64,000 bases of DNA from positions 49,826,199 through 49,890,198 of the forward strand of contig OW028576.1 in NCBI GenBank assembly GCA_932294295.1, written 5' to 3'. Below, in pieces: positions 23,801 to 33,602 of the stretch. Within the stretch, counting starts at the first letter, position 1. Each line of letters begins with the position of its first letter. The notes below the pieces were generated by a model. The model did not search any database. It worked only from the letters and a program-made list of their open reading frames with translations, and had not been told where the DNA came from. Position numbers and translations under genes: made by a program. Origin of the DNA: Alitta virens (lineage: Eukaryota; Annelida; Polychaeta; Phyllodocida; Nereididae).

Positions 23801-26527
23801 AATAAAGGAAAAATTATTAGAATTGAAACATGCAGAATGGGGATTATTTAAGTAGAAAAGATGTGGAAATGATTCAAATTAAAGTGAACGGTATTCAGCT
23901 CACGGATGTAAACCTTTGGGCCGACTGTAGTAGTATAAGAACACAAGACATGTTTCTCTCAATGAGAGCGGGTAATGGTCATACTGACCTCTCCAGTAAA
24001 AGGCTTGGTCACATTGCACGTGTTGTTTTCTATGCGTCCTTTGACTTGGAATCTCGGAACTCTGCCCTTCTGCAAATAGAGACGGAAAGACAAATGAACA
24101 TCACACAGTTCATATATATATACCCAGGCATCCAGGCATCTATTGCAAATACCATGCATCCATGAGATGTAACATAAAACAACGCCTGAAAAATTTCACC
24201 TTTAGTTTATGTTAACTTCTAAAGCAGTTGCCAAATGCGTTCATGTTAACTTACTACAGAAGTAAATATAATTGGACCTAGTTTATGTTAACTTCTAAAG
24301 CAGTTGCCAAATGCGTTCATGTTAACTTACTACAGAAGTAAATATAATTGGACCAAAAATATGAACTGACCGAGCATTTTCGTGATTACTTTATTGTCAA
24401 CAAGTGAATGGTGCTTATTTCCAGAATTCCCTGTATTTTCAATTGGTACAGGGATTGGCGCATATTCATACCCCTATTCTTTGTTGAACATGCTGTCATT
24501 GCTCCCCAACTCATGCTAATACATCCCAGTACAAATGTAATACAACGAAGCACTCTAATCATAGAATGCAAGTGACCAGTTACCTCCTTGACCTGGTGGA
24601 GGGTATCGGGGGTGAGGTTGAAGTTCAAGGGTTTTGGGGCGGGCGTCTCTTGGGGAATTCCGTACTCGATGATGAACTCAACTTGGCTCTGAAGATCTTT
24701 GCTCAGTAGGGATCTCTTCATTTCCGCACGTGCCATGTACTGAAGAAAATGAGGCAAAATATGAATTAGATATGTTTTAATCGCACAATACAACATAAAC
24801 TTTAAATCGGAGGTGTCCTGTACTGGTGTCTATGCCAAGGAAAGTAAAATGGGTAAATGCGTAACATGGTGTGGACTCCAACAACCTTATTATCTGATCA
24901 TTACGTCTGCCTCTGACAGCTGGTCATATATGCATGCATCAGATTATTTGGAAAATGGAAAAGAGCTTAATGTCATACTATGTAACACATTGGCACAATG
25001 ATATATGTTATATCGATAGAATACCTGAATATTGACGAAGACCCCATGGTACGTCTCATACAGCTGCTTGTTGCCCTTCGCCTTCAACGGAACCTCAAAC
25101 GGAATTTCCGTCTTTCCCGCAGGAACTTTCCCAGGTTTGGCGATTTCAAAGGCGTAATGCAACAGTTGAATTGGCTGAAATTACACAGCAAGTAAAATCA
25201 GCAGATAACTAACATCGTATAACACAAGTCTTGAACAACCTGCTAGTAATAGCGGATTTTCACGGAAGTTTCTTGATATTTCCACCAGGTGGCTGTGACC
25301 GAATACTGCAATTCCATTGGCTGGGAAAGCTCCTGCCCTTCACTGGCATTGAATGAGGCAAAGTGCATCCAAGCTGCAGTATTTTTAGTGCATTTTAGAG
25401 TATATCTTATCATTCAATTGATATCTGTTATTTCCCTGAGAAAGTTTTATTTATTCAATAGGTTAGTTGTGATCTTCTATGTCTGAAAAGCAAAATGAGT
25501 TAAGAGGGGAAGAAAGACAAATGTCTTGCTGAATTCAGGGCTGCTCAGTGAAAAGACTCTAAAGTAGCAACAGCCCCTTCCTTCGTAAAATATTCTACAA
25601 ACATGTTATTTAAACATTCAGTTCAAATGAATAAGTCATATATCAGTTCATACACAGGAAAATTTGATATTAGTTGCATTCTGGAATGAGGGGTTTGATA
25701 ATTATAATAGATCCTGGTGCATGTCTCGTCGTTATTTCATACACTTACATATGTACATAGTATTTGCTCACTTATTGGACACACCACTGCATTGCCTACC
25801 TTTAGAGAGTTGTAGAATGCTTCGAACATCCCCACGCTTTTAGCGCTGAGCTGCAGATTGACGCTTCCCTCGACCCCCAAGTAGATGCCCTGGTGCTGGG
25901 ATTCCCCTTTACTCTGGATGATCACCACTCCACAAAGCGACTCCTGGGTAAATCACAGAATACAGGAACATTAATTCATCTTAATAGATTCAGCATTTCT
26001 AATCTAATTACATTATCATGATTGTTACACCAATCGTCCATGTGCGTCCAACATAATTATATTCTTTAAGGTGTTTTTCTTACTAGGCCACAGGTCACCT
26101 GAGTACTCTACTTATTCACATGAAACAATTCATACGACCTGTACTTAGGACTAGTTAGGTCCATACTGATGATTGATGAAGCATACATGCTAAAAATGTG
26201 TACATCTCAAATCACTGACAAATGATCAATCACTGCATTTGATGAACAGAACAGAAGCATGCTGCTGAGTAACTCATGCTCAATTAGTGCAGCATGAACA
26301 TGAGCTTGAATTGTCACAACATCAGAATATAATTCTGTGTGACAAACTTTTTAACTGCAAATAGTGGGAGGGGCCTGATCTTTCAACATCCAACCCCAAT
26401 TTTCGCTCAGTCAACTTCCCAGTTATTTCAAAAACTTTCCCTCCTATCCTATTCTAATGAGTGATAAACTGACCTCTTCGTGGTAGATCTTGCTGACTTT
26501 CTTGAGTCTTATGTCAATAGAAGCCAT
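20815..26527 (-). CDS. VPS26C: VPS26C (DSCR3), Commander/Retriever arrestin-fold subunit
   Basis: Eight exons join in frame on the minus strand: 26527-26474, 25943-25800, 25174-25025, 24739-24584, 24069-23989, 23661-23565, 22894-22769 and 20897-20815, giving 296 residues against about 297 in human. The family text is clear throughout: VNLQLSAKSVGMFEAFYNS, KTEIPFEVPL, YETYHGVFVNIQ, ELQLVRVETCGCAEGYA, RLFTCPTL and DDHLVTENFPIKL near the end. VPS26C is the arrestin-like subunit of Retriever (with VPS35L and VPS29), which works with the CCC complex to recycle membrane cargo from endosomes. Start ATG 26527 gives MASIDIRLKKVSK, matching the family N-terminus. The gene is head-to-head with the SAXO-like gene, 201 bp between start codons. 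Introns contain repeats (a 76-bp duplication, a LINE tail, a family A copy) but the coding exons look intact. Confidence 0.95.
21258..21310. repeat. 10-bp tandem repeat in VPS26C intron 7
   Basis: Five consecutive copies of a 10-bp unit (ggcaccgtca) lie in an otherwise ordinary intron stretch. Immediately downstream (21540-21620 and 22160-22200) are poly-G and poly-C tracts. Confidence 0.85.
22495..22632. repeat. Paired TA microsatellites
   Basis: Two short (TA)n runs, at about 22495-22511 and 22616-22630, bracket ~105 bp of AT-rich sequence whose ends are loosely complementary. This may be a small foldback element in VPS26C intron 7. Confidence 0.45.
22925..23060 (-). mobile_element. LINE 3' tail with hexanucleotide repeat (probable)
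   Basis: Read on the minus strand the segment ends in AATAAATATA followed by about three to four TGAATC hexamers, the microsatellite-type tail left by CR1/L2-like non-LTR elements. It is in VPS26C intron 6. No protein-coding remnant was recognised. Confidence 0.4.
24202..24355. repeat. Perfect 76-bp tandem duplication in VPS26C intron 4
   Basis: Two adjacent copies (about 24203-24278 and 24279-24354) starting 'tagtttatgttaacttctaa' appear identical throughout, which implies a recent duplication. It lies between exon 5 (24069) and exon 4 (24584) of VPS26C. Confidence 0.9.
24805..24935 (-). repeat. Dispersed repeat family A copy
   Basis: On the minus strand it shows the family hallmarks: 'cagctgtcagaggcagacgt', 'aatgatcagataataaggtt', 'ggagtccacaccatgttac' and a diverged 'ttactttccttggcatagacacc' end. 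It sits in VPS26C intron 3. Confidence 0.65.
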
Positions 26528-26728
26528 GATATTCACTCTTTATCACATGACATCTCATCCAGGCTATTTTCTTGTTTTCCTCTTTAGTTCCTTCCCTTTC
26601 CACCAGGGCGCCGTCAACCACTCCACCTGGCGCGTGACGCATGAATTAACCTGTTGCTAGGCACGCTCAGCAGGTGCCCCTACAAAAATTTAAGGAACTT
26701 CATTAAAAGTGACACAAACTGAGACAAA
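26528..26728. promoter_or_regulatory. Shared divergent promoter, VPS26C (-) and SAXO-like (+)
   Basis: Only 201 bp separate the two start codons. The segment includes a GC-richer core near 26605-26640 ('gggcgccgtcaacca', 'cacctggcgcgtgacgcat') and an X-box-like GTTGCTAGGCAC at 26653-26664, about 65-75 bp upstream of the SAXO-like ATG. RFX X-boxes near the start are typical of ciliary genes. No TATA box is evident. Confidence 0.65.
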
Positions 26729-29700
26729 ATGTCGCAAAGTGACAGGGAAGAGCTGGAGGCCTTGATGAGGGAGTTCCCCGACTGGAAAGAACAGTTTCCT
26801 GACATCTACAGAGAACTAAATCCTTCCAGGTGGGGCCATTTCAAATTTCCATGACTTTAAACCATATCATTGAAAATTTAGTCTTGTGCAACTTTCCTGC
26901 ACTCTAACAGTAAGCTAAAGAGCTGCCCACCAGCCAAGTGCTAGTAGGCGAGGTAGTTGTGTACCCCTGGATCGTTATACTATATTAGCTATATCCAGAG
27001 ATGCCAAGTTGAGTGGTGAGTTTTGGTTCCAACCAGTTAATTAAAATTAAAGGATTTATTTGGTCCTAATTTCGTGAGTTAAATTAAAAAATTTAAAACA
27101 TGAAGAAAATACCAAAGTCCAGAGGCATGAGACAGCAACCAAACGTGAAACTCATGCCGAATTCGTGACTTGACATGTCTGGCTATATCTACAGTAAATG
27201 TCATTATTAATAAATATTATGCGTTGTTAATATTATAAACGATTATTGATCACATTATGCATGCATGCAGATGCCATGTTCATGTCTCAATTTAAAAGAT
27301 TATAACATTGAACTAATCTACTCATTAATACTCACAACTAATTCAAATGTTAAATGAGAAGATTGAAGCTCGTAACTTAATAAGATGAAGGATATTGTAA
27401 GTTGCGTGAAACTAATTTACGGCCGATAACTGAAATGATAAATTACATATTTTTAATAATTGGTTACTTATACTCTGTCAAAAATGCAATTTATTATATA
27501 ATGCAAGTGAATGGCAAAAATGCAGGATATTCCCCTAAAAATGTGTAGAATATTCAATATTTCTGAAAATATAAAACGGTAAACTAATTTTTTTTTTCAG
27601 ACACCACAAGAACCAGAAAGCAGGTGGCCATGGTCTGCAACTAGTGCCAAAAAAGGAGCGAGGACTGGCACCCCTCTCTGACTACCAGGAGACTTTTAAG
27701 TACAAAAATGTGCGCCCCAGGAGCAACAAGCGACCCCCACCCACTCCCCGCAACCCCTACCCTCCTTCCATGCAGCTGACAACCAATCAGAGGTCAGACT
27801 TTGTGGCCAAAGATCTGGGTGCCAAGCCTGCCTTGGTCAAGAAAGTGAGTTATATTTGCCTTGGTCAAGAGAGAGAGTTATATTTGACTTGGTCAAGAAA
27901 GTGAGTTATATTGGCCTGCCTTGGTCAAGAAAGTGAGTTATATTTGCCTTGGTCAAGAAAGTGAGTTGTTATTATTATATTGGCCTGCCTTGGTCAAGAA
28001 AGTGAGTTATATTGGCCTGCCTTGGTCAAGAAAGTGAGTTGTATTGGCCTGCCTTGGTCAAGAAAGTGAGTTATATTGCTCTTGTAGTGGGCTTAGTACT
28101 TGATTTTCAAAATTTAAAAAGTGGTGGTCGGTTCATTTATTTTATGAACCTGAGATTATGTGGAAAATGCCCAGTTACATTTTTTGGCCTTTGAATGTTA
28201 TTTCTAAATTTTTAACTTTGTGTTTAAACAATTATTTTCACAAAATCCTAAACTGCGAATCAGTTTTTCCATAATTGTTTTTAAAAATCCAGTTTATATA
28301 AAAATTAATGCATACAGAATATAATTCTACTTAGGATTTTTCCAGGGCTATAATTAATTAACCCATGGATCACCACAATATTATCAAGATTTAGCAGCAC
28401 CTTATATTCATAAGGAATACACAAGAATTCAATTGCAGGAGGACAACTACGTTCCCCCGGGTGGAGGGATTGACCTGAACAGCTCATACAAGATGGACTA
28501 TCCTGGCTATGTCAATCTCCCTGTAATACAGACTATGCAAAGGGTTAGTATCAAGAGATCAAGATAGATACATTTTATTGACACTTCTTTAGGTCAAATT
28601 TGACCTATTTGTCGTACAACAGTAAAAAATATAAAAATCAAAATACAGGAAAAAAAAAAAACATAATATTATTATACATATCAATAAAAACACACATGTA
28701 TTTCACATATACATATCAATATAATGAAAATATTGAATCAGCGCAAAAGCAATCCAGTACCTCTACCAGTGGTCTACAGTTACTGTTTTATCCATTTTTT
28801 TATTTTTTATTCATTTATTGGCTTGTTTCCTTTTTTCTCTTTATTTTGTTAGTTATTTAGACAGACTAAGGAAGTGCAGCATTGACACAATTTTTGGAAA
28901 TTTAGTTATTTATTTATTCAGTCTTTATTTATTTATTCTTATCATTTATTTCTCATTTAATTTTTGTATTTCATTCTCTTCTCTAAACTGTGAAAGACAT
29001 ATTTCCCAAGAGCTTCCGTTCTAGTGTCATAATTTTTATGAGTTTTGTCTGTTTTGTTAGATCTTCATAAATGTGGTACTAATGGTTTGATGACATTTAA
29101 TAGTTTTATCCTTTCCTGAATGTACAGAGGACAATCTAAGAGGAAATGTGTTTCATCTTCAACCTCATTTGATTTACAGTAGATACATTTTCTATTTTCT
29201 ATCAATCAGTAAACCTTCCTTCCATCCATCAAGCAATCACTCAAACTCATCAGTTACTCCATCATTCAATCAATCAAAAAAACAAATTGGACATATTTGT
29301 CATTTATAATTTGCATAATATTTATAATTGCCTTTGACATTCTTCAGGGCAGGGATGGGCAGATCAAGAAATCGCTTGGGAAATTTGAAGGCCAGACTAC
29401 GACCAAGGAATTCTTCCGACCGTGGCTGGAGTCCAAACCATCTGCCAAGTTTGGCGAATATCCCTGTTACACTGGTATGCTATTAATTTATAATTTTCCT
29501 GTTTTTTTTTTCTATATGAAGATTTGGAGCCCATCCATAGAACGGCGTGGTAAAACATGAGCAACGTGATGTGTGCTGCAATTTTATGAGAAGTTTCGAT
29601 TTTTTCTGTCGGTTGTCAATATCAAATGTTTATTTGGGTTCACAGTACTTAAATTCACTCTCTAACCTTTCAATGTCTTTTGTTTTCTTTTTTAATTAAT

Positions 29701-32153
29701 TTTCCAGGCTCTTTGCTGTACCCTGACGAGAGAAACGTCCCTCAGAGCACAACTAAAGAGACATTCAAAGGAGAATTCGCCGCTCGACCACCTGCCTTTG
29801 AAATTGGAGCACCCAACATTCCCATTCAAGGTAATGAGTAATTGGCCTTTTACATTAAAAAAAATCAAGGCAGTGCAAAGAAATTTGATAAAATGTAATT
29901 TATGTATCACAAGGCTAAAAATGTTTTTTTTTCCAATTGATTTGTTGGAAGAAATTGGGTTGGATGGGGGATTTAAACATTTGTAGTTCTTTGCTCAGAT
30001 TTGATCAAGTTTAAAAAGCAAAACTGCATCAAAGGCCTCTAAAAATATGTATGAAGTTGCATGGGTTGTTATGAAATCTGAAACAATTTTTTGATTTTCT
30101 CAATCTGTCATTTGAAATGAAATTTCAACTTTTTCAGAGAGCTATAAATAAGTTTTTCTTAATCAGGTGACATGGATCTAAGCACCACAAACAGAGAAAC
30201 GTACAGAAAATTTGAGGGAGCCAAACCAGCTTCAAGGACATCTCACAAGCCTCAGGTACACATTAATTTCTGGAATACAGAACTGGCGTTTAATCAAGAA
30301 CTTCTGTTATAACTCCACTTCATCTTTTAATTGATTCTGAAGAATCACAGGTATCGATTGATCCAATATATAAATAATGACGGAGAGGTGGCCTCCACTA
30401 AATTTAGCAACAGGACACTGCCAGGGGGCTTCCTGATCTTATCAGTTTAGTAGTTTGTCATGAAGTTAAAGAAATTTGTCTGAGTCTAAGTCTATCATCA
30501 AAATGACCATTATGCACTTTCAGCTGATTAATGATTCTACAAGATCTAAATTCAACGGGGAATCACAGACCATGCACGACTTTCCTCACCATGAAGGTCA
30601 CCAGCCTGCTAAGACCATAACTCCCCATCCCACCACCATCGACCTCAAGTTCGATAATAAGTAGGTATTTTATTATAAATCATGCAATGCTTATTTACGC
30701 ATTTATATACTGCAATCTTGAGAATACAACGACGCAAAATACAGAAAGAGACTGGGAACATTCATCTATCCAAGAGAAGGCTTCTGATCGGCTAAAAACG
30801 GTCAGAGACTCAAGAGGAAGTGAAATGAGACACTTTCTTAATCATGCAAATTGAGTGTTCACATCACCCTGGGTGGCTGCAACAAGTTTGCTGGTTGTTA
30901 TTTTCACTCTGGGTAGTATAAACAATAACCCGGGCAGCGCACTTGGCAAGGAAAGATATCCTTTGTGGCCAATCTGTACGTTAGAGGTGCAGGGTAAAGA
31001 AGCTGCTCATGAAATGTTGCATTGATTACATTTGCCGGTGGTGGACCACTTAATTAGCCTCTTGAAATTGATTAAATTAAGCACAAACATTCTTATGATA
31101 TTTTTTTTTCGTTTAAGGAGACAGTTTGAGACAGAACAACAGCACGAGTTCCCAGTCAGAGATGTCATTAAACACCAGCGCCCTCCTTTGATGAAAAAAG
31201 AAGATAACACGTACCATCCTCCAGAGCAGAAGTTCAACGCTCAGTCGCACACTCATGTGGGTCTTTAAGTGCTAAATCTATAAGAACTACAATTTGTGGC
31301 AATGCTGATCATTTCACTGATCATTTTGCTGATTAGCTCTAAGCAGATTATTTAATGAGCCTATTCATGGAATATCTTCAATGTTTCATTTCGGTTGATT
31401 TAAATTTTGATACCTCAAGATTTTGCAGTAGAATTTAGCCACCCATCTATCTCCTTCAGTTGCCTTCTATCTCTTCCAGTTGCCTTCTATCTCTTTCAGT
31501 TGCCTTCTATCTCTTTCAGTTGCTTTCTAGCTGTCTCCTTCAGTTGCCTTCAATATCTTTCAGTTGCATTGCAGGTAGAATGCTCTGCGTACAATATGAC
31601 GCTTATATTCAAAATTCAAAAACAAAAAAAGACTCCATTTCGAAATAAACTATCTTTCTATCCATCCATTTCTATTTCTATTGCATTGCAGATAGAATTC
31701 CCTGCCTATGACATGACATCCATCTACAAGCCCCCCATGAAAACCAGTAACACCAGAAGGATCAACAATTTGCCAAAACTGGACGACGTCACTTCCTACA
31801 AAGTTTGTTACCCCAAGTACGACGTTAAACCGCGAGAAAGGCACGGTGATAAGTATGAAAGAGGCTTCACCCCATCGACCGAAAAATTCAACAACAGAAC
31901 GACTACTCAAGATGTTTTTGGGGCGAAATCAGCTGATATTCCTGCCAGTTTCAGGCCCCAGGATAACAGCGTAGATCGCTCTGGATTACAAGATTTCACG
32001 ACGATCAACATGGTGACCTATACCAAGCCTATCGCCGCTAATATGCTCCCAGAAGAAACTGCAAAACAGCTGCTTAGGGCCCTGCAGAATCGCAAAATGA
32101 AAACAAAGAACCGTAGCAGCGTTGTGGCAAATAGGCCAGCTGTGGCAGTCTGA
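26729..32153 (+). CDS. SAXO-like axonemal microtubule-associated protein
   Basis: Nine exons join in phase: 26729-26829, 27601-27844, 28439-28543, 29348-29474, 29708-29830, 30167-30255, 30524-30660, 31118-31256 and 31692-32153, giving 508 residues. The protein is basic, Pro/Thr/Lys-rich and has spaced repeats of the type TT-x(3)-[FY] followed by charged and Pro residues: QTTTKEFFRPW, STTKETFKGEF, STTNRETYRKFEG and TTTQDVFGAKS, plus SSYKMDYPGY and TSYKVCYPKY. This is the style of the Mn-type repeats of the SAXO (stabiliser of axonemal microtubules) family, which bind or line ciliary doublet microtubules. The N-terminal Cys-rich motif of vertebrate SAXO1/2 is absent, so the exact subfamily is unsure. 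An X-box-like site upstream fits a ciliary gene. Two splice junctions lie beside arrays of duplicated splice sites. Confidence 0.75.
27000..27185 (-). repeat. Dispersed repeat family B copy in SAXO-like intron 1
   Basis: Reverse complement of the 41095-41210 element: 'gacatgtcaag', 'acgtttggttgctgtctcat' and 'tattttcttcatgtttt' read on the minus strand. Confidence 0.65.
27826..28080 (+). repeat. Tandem array of duplicated 5' splice sites (SAXO-like intron 2)
   Basis: The last bases of exon 2 and its donor (TTGGTCAAGAAA then GTGAGTT) recur as eight units. Seven keep the junction intact, at 27844/5, 27900/1, 27932/3, 27960/1, 28001/2, 28033/4 and 28065/6; one near 27873 has the donor changed to GAGAGAG. 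Only the first is used in the inferred protein. Use of the second would shift the frame, and later ones meet a stop near 27902-27904. Confidence 0.9.
28560..29215 (-). mobile_element. 3' fragment of a non-LTR retrotransposon in SAXO-like intron 3
   Basis: On the minus strand, around 29195-29090, a decayed frame reads C-I-Y-C, then EVEDETHFLLDCPLY, the Cys/His-rich end of the LINE ORF2 protein. It then runs into stops. The minus-strand 3' end near 28565-28600 has 'gtcaataaaatgtatcta'. It is a 5'-truncated, inactive copy inserted opposite to the host gene. Confidence 0.65.
31007..31030. other. Unremarkable intron 7 sequence (30661-31117) of the SAXO-like gene
   Basis: Introns 4 to 7 of this gene (29475-29707, 29831-30166, 30256-30523 and 30661-31117) contain nothing beyond AT-rich sequence and the splice signals. 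Confidence 0.4.
31446..31691 (+). repeat. Acceptor-like repeat array and duplicated acceptor plus exon start
   Basis: A ~20-bp unit ending in a pyrimidine tract and CAG (TTCTATCTCTTTCAG with variants) is repeated about six times over 31446-31563. Then come two copies of 'ttgcattgcag'. The first is followed at 31575 by a decayed version of the exon 9 start (VECSAYNMTLIFK), the second at 31692 by the exon itself (IEFPAYDMTSIYK). The two starts are 117 bp apart with an open frame between them. Confidence 0.85.
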
Positions 32154-32975
32154 GATAGACCTACACCGACAAATGCCAACCAAAGGTCGCTCGAGGCCTT
32201 ATTTTATTATGAAACCGTATTACAGGATCGAAGTCTTTTTCAAACCAAAATTAATTAGATTGACAACAGTCTGAATCCTTGTGAAAATAAGAAATTTACA
32301 GATTTTTGGTAGGTTTTAAGTTATATACAATGTGCACCCAGCATTACTGTTGTATTATCACAGGAAAGTAATCCGAAATTACACTTGGAAAACTGCTTTA
32401 AATATAAAAACATCGCTTGCGATGCGCACATTTAGTTACACAACAGTAACAATCTATAATTGCATAATTTTTGGGTTTCAAGGTTGGAAAATTTCACTGA
32501 TTGTGGCTAATTTGGCTGATCTCGATTGCATGCTTGGGTTTTGACTTATTGCTTTGGTCCGTATGAAAAATAGGACCAAGGATCATGAGGAAAATGACAT
32601 GTTTTTTTAATTATTATACAAAGTTTCTAGTACACACATGAGTTACTCTTGAGCCATTGGAAAATGATTATGTGTCATATACTGTCAAGTTGGTTTTACT
32701 ATTCAATGCGTTTTTATATAATGTTGCAATTGACTAGTTTATTATTTACAGAGCATATCTGTGATGTCTTTCTATTGATTTTATTTATTTATTGTAATTA
32801 TTGGGAAGTATTCAAGCATTTCTGTGTCGTTAACTCTTGCATTGGACTATGACTTGCTATTACTCAGTATTAACCATTGTCGAAATTTATGATGCAGTTT
32901 TATATTTTACACAGATTATGTTTTTGAATTAGGTTGAAATTTGCGTGAAATGCAACAAATAATCATATTTATCAG

Positions 32976-32981
32976 AATAAA
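32976..32981 (+). terminator. Poly(A) signal AATAAA, SAXO-like gene
   Basis: A canonical hexamer lies 823 bp past the stop codon, followed by a GT-rich stretch (33000-33020), the usual downstream element. Confidence 0.5.
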
Positions 32982-33184
32982 ATTGTGTTTTTATCAAGTG
33001 GTTTAGTTGTCATTGATGTTGATAATCAGAGCTTGGGAAGAAATCTAACACAGATGAAACAGATAAATGAAGTTGAACACGCTATATAAATATAGTTTAC
33101 ACGGAGATCTTGATTTTAAGCTTTAAATTACAAGAAAAAACGGGCTACTCCAGAAAAACAATTACTTTAACGTTACAGATATTA

Positions 33185-33190
33185 TTTATT
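33185..33190 (-). terminator. Poly(A) signal AATAAA, RBM7
   Basis: A canonical hexamer on the minus strand lies about 413 bp past the RBM7 stop at 33603-33605. Confidence 0.45.
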
Positions 33191-33467
33191 CACAATTAAT
33201 CAAATTGATCAGTATTTACATCATTACATTAATTACAACATATCATCAGCATAGACATCGGACACCTTGTACGTCATAATGCTGATTTCCGAAACACTCC
33301 ATTATTATGAAGTTCAACCAGGCGTTTCTATACATGCATCCATGCAACGAGCACTGATTGGCAATTAACAAGGCATGAAATAGTCCTCCATTCCATAAGG
33401 TCATACCTCAATGCAATATAGAGTACATGTAGTCAAGCCTTGGGTTAATGGGGGACTTTTAGTTCAA

Positions 33468-33560
33468 CAGAGGCAGCTATAAACGCAGGTCATTGCGTGC
33501 ATTACTGACGTCACAATGATAGTGAGGACAGGCGTGGTGCTCCCTCTGTTTACTGAAAGG
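33468..33560. repeat. CRE-containing foldback repeat (family C) in RBM7 3' UTR
   Basis: The ends 'caacagaggcagct' and 'gctccctctgttta' are inverted repeats and a TGACGTCA lies between them (about 33508-33515). The same end text ('ccaacagagggagct') is seen in the copy at 57770-57925. Confidence 0.65.
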
Positions 33561-33602
33561 TCCCATTACATTAATACAAAGTCTGTGAATGATCAGAATG
33601 GC

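Larger units (their letters stand above)
32154..33602. other. 3' UTR space between convergent SAXO-like and RBM7 genes
   Basis: No coding exon was found. A plus-strand AATAAA at 32976-32981 probably ends the SAXO-like transcript and a minus-strand AATAAA (33185-33190) probably ends RBM7, so the two 3' ends are only about 200 bp apart. A family C (CRE) repeat copy lies at 33468-33560 in the RBM7 3' UTR. Confidence 0.55.

Noticed and set aside
23830..24165. Plus-strand frame of 111 codons
   Set aside because: Antisense to VPS26C exon 5 and intron; no codon or domain support.
27826..28080. CRISPR-like repeat array
   Set aside because: Units are contiguous minisatellite copies without distinct spacers, in a eukaryotic intron. 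The 40-bp and 31-bp arrays were rejected for the same reason.
31407..31574. N-terminal extension of the last SAXO-like exon to a Met near 31407
   Set aside because: It is the translated acceptor-like repeat (repeating Leu/Ser/Phe text) and would ignore clear acceptor sites at 31574 and 31691.
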